Assembly: GCA_030682595.1 (NCBI GenBank)
Contig: JAUXNZ010000189.1
Coordinates: 1-12,446, forward strand
Source of the DNA: Rhodocyclaceae bacterium
GTDB lineage: Bacteria > Pseudomonadota > Gammaproteobacteria > Burkholderiales > Rhodocyclaceae
DNA length: 12,446 bases
Direction of reading: 5' to 3'
Position numbers and translations under genes: made by a program. The first letter of the stretch is position 1. Every line of letters starts with the position of its first letter. Shown one piece after another: positions 7,530 through 12,446 of the stretch. The notes below the pieces were generated by a model. It saw nothing but the letters and a program-made list of their open reading frames with translations, made no database searches and was not told the origin of the DNA.

Positions 7530-8579
7530 ATGGCATCTTTCGAGCAGCGGGAATCAGGATTTTGGCAGGCGCGAATCCGGCGCAGGGGTCACGCACCGAT
7601 CAGTAAATCGTTTCGCTCGAAGTCGGACGCTGAGGCATGGGCACGAAAGACTGAGAGCGAGCTTGAGCGGGGGGTGTGGCGCGACACGTCAGCGGTCGAA
7701 ACCACGACGATTAGAGACCTGATCGGCATCTATCGGGAGCGGGAGCTACCCGGCAAGCGCGGCCGGCATTTCGACAGCAGCCTGAAACTACTCGATGAGG
7801 AACTTGGGCGCTATCCGCTATCTGCGCTGTCCAGCAAGGTCATTGCCGATTTCAGAGATAAGCAGGTCAAAGCTGGGCGTGTGGCATCAGTACGGAAGGA
7901 ACTGGCCTTGCTGTCGCGCATGATTGATCTGGCCGGCCGGGAGTGGGGCGTTCCCTTGGCTGCCAATCCATGCAAGATGGTCAGCAAGCCGGCAGAGGGC
8001 AGGGCGCGGGATCGGCGGCTGTATCCCGGCGAACTCGGGCAGCTGGTGGCCACGGCGGAAGATCGCCTGATGCTGCTTGTCTGCGTCGCTATAGAAACTG
8101 CCGCCCGACTCGGTGAGTTGCTGGCTCTGCGCTGGGCTGACGTGGATCAAACCACGATGACGTTGCGTGGTATCGAGCAGCGCGGACTCAAGAACGGGGA
8201 CGAAAAGCGCGTTGTGCCGCTATCCGATACCGCAGTTGCTGCCTTGGCCGATCTGAAGGCCATGCAGCAGGATGAGAAAAACAAGCTATCCGGTGGCAAG
8301 GTAATCAAGCTGGCCGGCCAGCAGCTAGTGTTCGGTAGATATTGGAACTGTTCTGAGAGAGCCGGAAAGGCATGGCGTCGGGCGACCGCCAGGGCAGGGA
8401 TTGATAACCTGCATTTTCACGATCTACGCCATGAGGCCGCTTCTCGGCTGTTTGAAACCGGGGTATTCGATGTGATGGAGGTCGCCAGCATTACCGGACA
8501 CAAGACCTTGCAAATGCTCAAACGCTACACGCACCTGAAGGCTGAAAAACTGGCAGAGAAGATGCGGCGCATAGCTTGA
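7530..8579 (+). CDS. int: Tyrosine recombinase (integrase)
   Basis: A 349-residue site-specific integrase that would recombine the element's attP with the tRNA-Arg gene. An N-terminal arm-binding-like part (FWQARIRRRGHAPISKSFRSKSDAEAWA, about residues 11-38) is followed by a SAM-like core-binding domain (about 60-150) and the catalytic domain (about 160-349). The catalytic set is complete: Arg193 (TAARLGELLAL), Lys226 (KRVVPLSD), His297 and Arg300 (HFHDLRHEAASRLF), His324 (ITGHKTLQML) and nucleophile Tyr333 (KRYTHL). GGAGG stands 5 bases before the ATG. It lies about 96 bases inside the tRNA fragment, the usual layout for tRNA-targeting elements, and is convergent with the next gene. It looks intact and functional. 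Confidence 0.95.
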   Translation: MASFEQRESGFWQARIRRRGHAPISKSFRSKSDAEAWARKTESELERGVWRDTSAVETTTIRDLIGIYRERELPGKRGRHFDSSLKLLDEELGRYPLSALSSKVIADFRDKQVKAGRVASVRKELALLSRMIDLAGREWGVPLAANPCKMVSKPAEGRARDRRLYPGELGQLVATAEDRLMLLVCVAIETAARLGELLALRWADVDQTTMTLRGIEQRGLKNGDEKRVVPLSDTAVAALADLKAMQQDEKNKLSGGKVIKLAGQQLVFGRYWNCSERAGKAWRRATARAGIDNLHFHDLRHEAASRLFETGVFDVMEVASITGHKTLQMLKRYTHLKAEKLAEKMRRIA

Positions 8580-8673
8580 ACGGTTTCCACAATCCCGCCT
8601 GTGAGGGCGAGCCACCCCGATCACGATGCCGCCAGCTAACAAAAAAGCTCATTGTTCATTCTTTATTCCTCTG

Positions 8674-9180
8674 CTATGCAGCACGCCGCAACTGTCTTGC
8701 GCGATCTCGCTGTTTCTTCCGCTCGCGTTGTACAAAATCAAGCGGCTCGTGGATCGTTCCACCATGCCACCCGATGCCGCCAAACTCAAGCAGGTGCTCC
8801 ATCGACGGAACCTCAAACACATGGACAATGCAAAGCTCAACTTCACCAGCCGCTTTACGGCCAACAACAGATGACAGCGCACGGTAGAGTTCATCAGGCT
8901 TAATGCCTTGTGTGGCGAGCGCTGTGACAGCCACGATCACCTTGCCGGAGTAATGTTTTCCTGCTAATTCACCAGCGATTCCTGCTGCCCTGGCCTGTTC
9001 CATGGTCGCGCCATTTTTAAGCAAAGTGCGCGTGATCTCATGCCCTGCTGCGATGATGCCAAAAGCATGAATGTCGGCGACAGAATCAATAACTTCCCTT
9101 GATGCGCGAAGCGCTGCAAGTGATACTCGCATCAATTCGCGCGAGCTTGCAATGTCGTAATCAATCGTTGCATTGCTCAT
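8674..9180 (-). CDS. Protein of unknown function (168 residues)
   Basis: I do not recognise this protein. It is supported as a gene by a strong AAGGAG 7 bases before its ATG, by lying 11 bases after the preceding gene on the same strand, and by ordinary amino-acid composition. It looks mostly helical and soluble: an Ala-rich N-terminal half (SLAALRASREVIDSVADIHAFGII), a middle segment GKVIVAVTALATQGIKPDELYRALSSV, then a Gly-rich stretch (FGGIGWHGGTIHEP) and a strongly basic C-terminus (QRERKKQRDRARQLRRAA) that could bind nucleic acid. No signal peptide or clear membrane helix is seen. It ends with TAG and is convergent with the integrase, with a 94-bp gap in which I see no strong terminator. 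It is the last visible gene of the minus-strand series. Confidence 0.72.
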   Translation of the reverse strand: MSNATIDYDIASSRELMRVSLAALRASREVIDSVADIHAFGIIAAGHEITRTLLKNGATMEQARAAGIAGELAGKHYSGKVIVAVTALATQGIKPDELYRALSSVVGRKAAGEVELCIVHVFEVPSMEHLLEFGGIGWHGGTIHEPLDFVQRERKKQRDRARQLRRAA

Positions 9181-9191
9181 GATTTTCTCCT

Positions 9192-9746
9192 TCAGTTACG
9201 GTTAAAAAAACTCAAATCCTCGATCCTGCCACCTGCCCTTTGGTGAGCCTCGGGAGGTGCGGGGGAAAAGCCCGCGTCGTTGGTGGGGTTGGTGGTTTTC
9301 GTTGTCGATGCTTGTTCTCCTACTGCAAAGAATTCGCGGTACTCGGGAATGCTCGGCACTTCGATTGTGACCACCGCTTGCGGGTCGATCTGCTGAGGGC
9401 CGTCCGATATCCACGTCGTGATACTGCAATCTTTCTTGAGCGCAGCGTAAAGAGCATTCAGGGCGATTTTGTGTGTGAGCGCATGGGCGGCTTGCCATCC
9501 TTCCAGCGAAAACAGGAAGCCCTTATCCAGCACCATCCAATGCGTTCCGACGACGTTGCCGCGCAGGACGATCCACAGTTCTTGCTTGCCAATCCGTGCA
9601 TTGCCAAGCCGCTCGATGGCGAGCGTCAAGGTCTGCTTGATGTCGCTGCCGAAAACCGCGTTGCGCTCGACCAGGCGCTTACTGATTGCCGCAGCCTCGC
9701 GGACAACCGCGTTGGTGAATCTCCGTTCTGACATTTTTTCAATCAT
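9192..9746 (-). CDS. Protein of unknown function with repeated Thr/Pro-rich tail (184 residues)
   Basis: I do not recognise the main domain (about residues 1-145, beginning MIEKMSERRFTNAVVREAAAISKRLVERNAVFG). It contains FSLEGWQAAHALTHKIALNALYAALKKD and TTWISDGPQQIDPQAVVTIEVPSIPEYREFF, a likely mixed alpha/beta fold without membrane segments. The tail, from about residue 147, reads STTKTTNPTNDAGFSPAPPEAHQRAG. It nearly copies the 37-residue ORF encoded just upstream and comes from a 76-bp DNA repeat. GGAGG is 5 bases before the ATG at 9746. Another ATG at 9749 would add one Met but sits only 2 bases from GGAGG, and one at 9734 is farther. The start overlaps the end of the small ORF, so translation is probably coupled. 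Confidence 0.7.
   Translation of the reverse strand: MIEKMSERRFTNAVVREAAAISKRLVERNAVFGSDIKQTLTLAIERLGNARIGKQELWIVLRGNVVGTHWMVLDKGFLFSLEGWQAAHALTHKIALNALYAALKKDCSITTWISDGPQQIDPQAVVTIEVPSIPEYREFFAVGEQASTTKTTNPTNDAGFSPAPPEAHQRAGGRIEDLSFFNRN
9231..9306. repeat. 76-bp direct repeat, copy 1
   Basis: This copy matches 9775-9850 at 72 of 76 positions by eye, in the same orientation. On the minus strand it encodes TTKTTNPTNDAGFSPAPPEAHQRAG, the tail of the 184-residue protein. The similarity continues on the minus-strand upstream side to AGGAGAACA at 9321-9313, but here the ATG of the other copy is replaced by TCG. Confidence 0.9.
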
Positions 9747-9852
9747 CATTGCCTCCGGTCGTAGTGAAGTACATACCTGCCCTTTGGTGAGCCTCGGGAG
9801 GTGCGGGGGGAACGCCCGCGTCGTTGGTGGTGTTGGTGGTTTTCGTGGTCAT
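9739..9852 (-). CDS. Small ORF, 37 residues, Thr/Asn/Pro-rich
   Basis: The product is MTTKTTNTTNDAGVPPAPPEAHQRAG followed by MYFTTTGGNDD. It has a strong AAAAGGAG 7 bases before the ATG, and its last codons overlap the ATGATG start of the next gene (ATGATGATTGA), both signs of real, coupled translation. The peptide is low in hydrophobics and probably unstructured. Residues 2-26 nearly equal the tail of the next protein. It could act as a translated leader for the downstream gene, as a free copy of a tag or linker, or be the remains of a duplication. The open frame continues upstream of the ATG through the hairpin region, but I do not think that part is coding. Confidence 0.5.
   Translation of the reverse strand: MTTKTTNTTNDAGVPPAPPEAHQRAGMYFTTTGGNDD
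9775..9850. repeat. 76-bp direct repeat, copy 2
   Basis: This copy differs from 9231-9306 at four positions and encodes residues 2-26 of the 37-residue ORF. On the minus strand it follows AGGAGAACA (9864-9856) and a proper ATG. The two copies start about 544 bp apart. Confidence 0.9.
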
Positions 9853-9870
9853 GTCTGTTCTCCTTTTCTC

Positions 9871-10424
9871 GATGGTTCTGCCCTTCGGAGCCGCCTCGAA
9901 CAGCGCAGCGCAGGGAGCGCCCCGCAGGGCACGGGCAGGGTTTCGGGCTGGAGCAACAAGGAGTGACAGCCGGGGCAGTCCGGCGAACGGAATAAAGTCC
10001 GGCGCAGCCGGTGGCCGTAGGCCATTTATGCCGGATCGCTGGCCGGCTGGCGCGAGTTGATGCAGCGACCGCAGGGAGCGGTCTAAGCCCGCTGCCCGTG
10101 AGCGACTGAGCAGCGATGGGCGGCTTCGAAGGGCAATCGAGGAAAGGGGAACGACCACGGAAACGGTTTCCAACACCACGGCGCGGCCCGCGCATTTTGC
10201 GGGCCAAGCCTCTCGCCACTCGCGCAGCGTGTGGCGCTGTACAAGCCTTTGCAAGCCTTCGGCGCGCAGCAGTTGATGCGCAGCATGATCTGCGCAGGGC
10301 AAGGAACGCGCAGCGCCACAGGCGCGGAGGCGGCAGGGATACAGCCCGGACACGGCCGAGACACAGACTCGGGGCAACGCCGCAGCAGCCCGACCGGCAA
10401 AGCCGGGCCGCCCGAAGTTGACGT
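9871..10424. other. Hairpin-dense spacer without a convincing gene
   Basis: This 554-bp stretch between two minus-strand genes is packed with short perfect inverted repeats. They include GCGC-AGGGA-GCGC (9908-9920), TGGCC-GTA-GGCCA (10012-10024), GACCGC-AGGGA-GCGGTC (10067-10083), GGCCCGC-x7-GCGGGCC (10185-10205) and TGCGCAG-x6-CTGCGCA (10277-10296 region). Others are GCGCC-ACA-GGCGC (10313-10325), CCGAG-x7-CTCGG (10356-10372) and CCGGC-AAA-GCCGG (10394-10406). AGTCCGGCG is repeated directly at 9977 and 9996, and GGAAAC-G-GTTTCC (10159-10171) is an operator-like palindrome. Frames are open on both strands, but their translations are Arg/Ala/Pro/Leu-rich and look like high-GC noise. It may be a structured RNA, a recombination or transfer site, or degenerate DNA. 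Confidence 0.6.
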
Positions 10425-10763
10425 TCACCGAAACTCAGGAAGTCCACGCCCCGCCACCGACTCAACCGGCACCGGCCCCGCCACCACGTCAACCCCGGCA
10501 GCAGCGTCATCCGCATCTTCAGCACCCGAAGCCATCGCAGAGCAATAAACAACAAACCGCTCATCAGACGCGCCGTCCCAAGTAACTCGCTTCATCCGGT
10601 CACAAAAGCAGACCAAGCACGGATTTGTGTCCGACCTCTTCTCAACAGTCCAGATTGCCACAGCACACCCAGCGCAAGCCAGCTGTTCAACGTCCTTCAC
10701 GGCCTTTGCTTCGGCCGTTCCGGTCTTGAATTTGACGATGATCCCATTCACTTCGTTTTGCAT
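10425..10763 (-). CDS. Cys-rich protein of unknown function (112 residues)
   Basis: The product starts MQNEVNGIIVKFKTGTAEAK from an ATG with AGAAGGAG 7 bases upstream, a very strong site that decides the start against a longer frame. It overlaps the 3' end of the relaxase gene by 77 bases in another frame, so the two are probably coupled. Cys30, Cys33, Cys49 and Cys52 form CxxC-x15-CxxC, a spacing compatible with a small zinc ribbon; Cys54 and Cys74 are extra. The final third is Ala/Asp/Val/Pro-rich and probably disordered. I cannot name a family. Its place directly after a relaxase suggests an accessory of mobilization or a regulator, which is inference only. Confidence 0.65.
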   Translation of the reverse strand: MQNEVNGIIVKFKTGTAEAKAVKDVEQLACAGCAVAIWTVEKRSDTNPCLVCFCDRMKRVTWDGASDERFVVYCSAMASGAEDADDAAAGVDVVAGPVPVESVAGRGLPEFR

Positions 10764-12446
10764 TTCCGATCTCCTTCTGATTACGCTGGCCGTCCCGCTG
10801 CTGCTGTATTTGTAAGCGGTAAGCCTCCATCGCCGGGTCTGCAAAGCGCACCCCCAGCCCTTGTTCAACAGCCACGCGCACCGCGCGCTGCTGAAACTCC
10901 GTAGATCCCGTCAACGTCAACGTCGATCCAAATTTTTGAGTGGCCAGCCGCAAGCCGGCCTCGATGCTCCGATCATCAGCAGGCTGCAGCACTGACACCT
11001 GCCGGCCGGTATCGCGAAGCGCATCGACCCCGCGCAGCCGGTAGGTAACATCGCCTGTGCGTCGGTCGACAGACCAGACCACTTCATCAAGCACCAGCGG
11101 CTTTGCTGGTGTGTCGTGTGCCAGCACCGCGGCGCGGATCGCGCCGCGTGCTGCTGCCGCTTCTTCCTCACGCTCGCCAGCTCGCCGCCGCCTGCTCTCC
11201 TGGTACTCCCACCCTTTCAGCTGCGCAATCGCAGCAGGATCGCCCTGGGTGGCACGATCGCCGACCCATGCCCGGTAGCCCTTGACCTTCTCGGCCTCGC
11301 GCTGCTCTACGCCAGTACGCTTGATCCGTTCGCGTTCGGCTGCCGCCGTCATTGCCAAGACTGAAAGCCTCGCCCTGCGGTCCTCAGCAGGCAGGCCCTG
11401 CGCTTTGATGCGCTCGCGCTCTGCGCGCGTGCGCATGGTCAGATCAGTCAGTGCGAATTTCTCGGCCTCGCGCTGCTCTTTGCGGTGCACAAGCTGCTGG
11501 CGTTTCTCGCCGTCGAAGGTCTGGCGCAGTGCCAGCCGTGCGGCTGCACGGGCTTCGCGGCGTTCGTCGCGAGCGTCAGATTGCTTTTCGCGATACGGGT
11601 TATATGTCCTGGCCGGCTTCTCGGCCAGCACCACGCGCAGGGGTTTCTGAAACTCACCAAGCCGCTTTTTGAGCTTCCCACCGCCAAGCTCAGGCGCCAC
11701 GTCTGAGGCTTTGACTGGTGTTGCTGAGGGGTCTGTGATGTCGTGGATTTTGAAGCCCTGGCCAGCCTCGCGGATTTCAAGACCATGCTTGCGCAGGGCA
11801 GCATGTAATGCCTGCCAATCGCCGGCATTGACAGCGGCCACAAGCTCAGGACTGGCGGCCTGAGCATAGGTCAGGAGAGACTGGCAGCCGGTTGCGGCTT
11901 CAAGGTCGCGGGCTTTGGTTGACAGGGGTGGTGCTACCGCCTCGCGCTTCGTGCGCTCAATCTTGCCGTCGACCACGGCATACGGTCCCCGGTCGTGTTG
12001 CCAGCCTTGCGCAAGTTCGACCTCGCGCATGCATTTGTCCAGCTTGTAAAAATCACGATCTGGATAAACAGCTCTGTGCGCATCAGGATGTACCCGATTA
12101 ACCATCATGTGTACATGGTGGTTATCGGTCTCGCGGTGGATCGCGTAGACAAACTGATGCCCGTCCATGCCGATTGCTGCCTGCGCTTGCCTGGCGGCAT
12201 CCATCATTTGTTTATCGTTCGGTTGCTCGCCTTCTCGCCAAGAGATTACACAGTGATAGACGGGATCATTGACGCGACCATTCATCTCAGCCACGGCTCG
12301 CATTTCTGCCGCTGCGGTTTTGACTGACAAGCAGTTTGTCTCAACGTGGGCGTCACGCGCGTCCCTGATGATCTCGCCGGTTTCCTTGTCAAGCTTTTCA
12401 CTGACAAGGTATTTACCAAGAGTGGAAAAGCTGCTGTTGTTGTCGT
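10687..12446 (-). CDS. MOBP-type relaxase with LPD7-like C-terminal domain, partial
   Basis: The relaxase nicks the element at oriT and leads the strand in transfer. The frame is open to the right edge, so the N-terminus with the catalytic Tyr is missing; 585 residues are visible. The nuclease part shows YHCVISWREGEQP and then the metal-binding motif HRETDNHHVHMMVNRVHP (near 12105-12140), as in TraI/MobA of the IncP type. After a Lys/Arg/Glu-rich, probably coiled-coil middle region (EKRQQLVHRKEQREAEKFAL, RTRAERERIKAQ) comes DEVVWSVDRRTGDVTYRLRGVDAL, LATQKFGSTLTLTGS and LGVRFADPAMEAYRLQ. That last part resembles the LPD7 domain found at the ends of many such relaxases. A TTG at 12330 is not the start, because family-like sequence (SSFSTLGKYLVSEKLD) continues upstream of it. 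The oriT is probably beyond the window. Confidence 0.9.
   Translation of the reverse strand, partial: DNNSSFSTLGKYLVSEKLDKETGEIIRDARDAHVETNCLSVKTAAAEMRAVAEMNGRVNDPVYHCVISWREGEQPNDKQMMDAARQAQAAIGMDGHQFVYAIHRETDNHHVHMMVNRVHPDAHRAVYPDRDFYKLDKCMREVELAQGWQHDRGPYAVVDGKIERTKREAVAPPLSTKARDLEAATGCQSLLTYAQAASPELVAAVNAGDWQALHAALRKHGLEIREAGQGFKIHDITDPSATPVKASDVAPELGGGKLKKRLGEFQKPLRVVLAEKPARTYNPYREKQSDARDERREARAAARLALRQTFDGEKRQQLVHRKEQREAEKFALTDLTMRTRAERERIKAQGLPAEDRRARLSVLAMTAAAERERIKRTGVEQREAEKVKGYRAWVGDRATQGDPAAIAQLKGWEYQESRRRRAGEREEEAAAARGAIRAAVLAHDTPAKPLVLDEVVWSVDRRTGDVTYRLRGVDALRDTGRQVSVLQPADDRSIEAGLRLATQKFGSTLTLTGSTEFQQRAVRVAVEQGLGVRFADPAMEAYRLQIQQQRDGQRNQKEIGNAKRSEWDHRQIQDRNGRSKGREGR

Larger units (their letters stand above)
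7389..12446. mobile_element. Integrative mobilizable or conjugative element, one end
   Basis: The segment begins at the tRNA-Arg fragment, carries a tyrosine recombinase directly inside the junction, and contains a MOBP relaxase plus unrecognised small genes. It runs off the right edge, so its length and cargo are unknown. No excisionase, replication, coupling-protein or type IV secretion gene is visible. The integrase points inward, and the mobilization genes point back toward it. Confidence 0.8.

Noticed and set aside
7389..7530. Group I intron in tRNA-Arg(CCU), as known from some proteobacteria
   Set aside because: Such introns do split this tRNA at the anticodon loop, but no 5' tRNA half is found within the next several hundred bases of the minus strand, where an integrase gene lies instead.
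8580..8673. Bidirectional terminator between the integrase and the 168-residue gene
   Set aside because: Only a weak 5-bp AACAA/TTGTT pairing around a T-run is seen; no GC-rich stem precedes it on either strand.
9739..10564. Long minus-strand open frames (229 and 272 codons) across the hairpin region
   Set aside because: They have no ribosome-binding site, are overlapping in two frames, and translate to Arg/Ala/Leu/Pro-rich sequence typical of stop-poor GC-rich DNA. Only the last 37 codons of one have a good start. Their openness into the module is worth remembering but is not enough.
12300..12330. TTG at 12330 as the relaxase start
   Set aside because: The frame stays open and family-like to the edge of the window, so the real start is outside.

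Overview
The left 7.4 kb reads as ordinary betaproteobacterial chromosome. It holds the end of purF, then metZ, a DUF2863-type gene, recR, the cytochrome bc1 operon petA-petB-petC, sspA and sspB, all on the plus strand. The run petABC-sspA-sspB, the purF-metZ overlap and the high-GC codon usage point to a betaproteobacterium. A Rhodocyclales-like host is possible, but I cannot show it from this window.

The right 5 kb is one end of an integrated mobile element. Three bases after the sspB stop lies the 3' half of a tRNA-Arg(CCU) gene on the minus strand, running from the anticodon loop to the encoded CCA. It has no 5' half. A tyrosine recombinase gene follows on the plus strand. The natural reading is an attachment site with the element inserted at the anticodon loop. 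The intact, repaired tRNA should then lie at the far junction, beyond the right edge.

The other element genes are on the minus strand and point back toward the integrase. In transcription order they are a MOBP-type relaxase with an LPD7-like C-terminus (its start lies off the right edge), an overlapping 112-residue Cys-rich protein, about 550 bases of hairpin-dense DNA with no convincing gene, a 37-residue small ORF, and two proteins of 184 and 168 residues that I do not recognise. No coupling protein or type IV secretion genes are visible, so the window cannot separate a mobilizable element from a self-transmissible one.

The most unusual points are: an in-frame TAG in purF just before its PRPP loop; a near-identical 76-bp module present twice in the element, once as a stand-alone small ORF and once as the C-terminal tail of the next gene; and the hairpin-rich spacer with several perfect GC-rich stems, two of which share the same loop.
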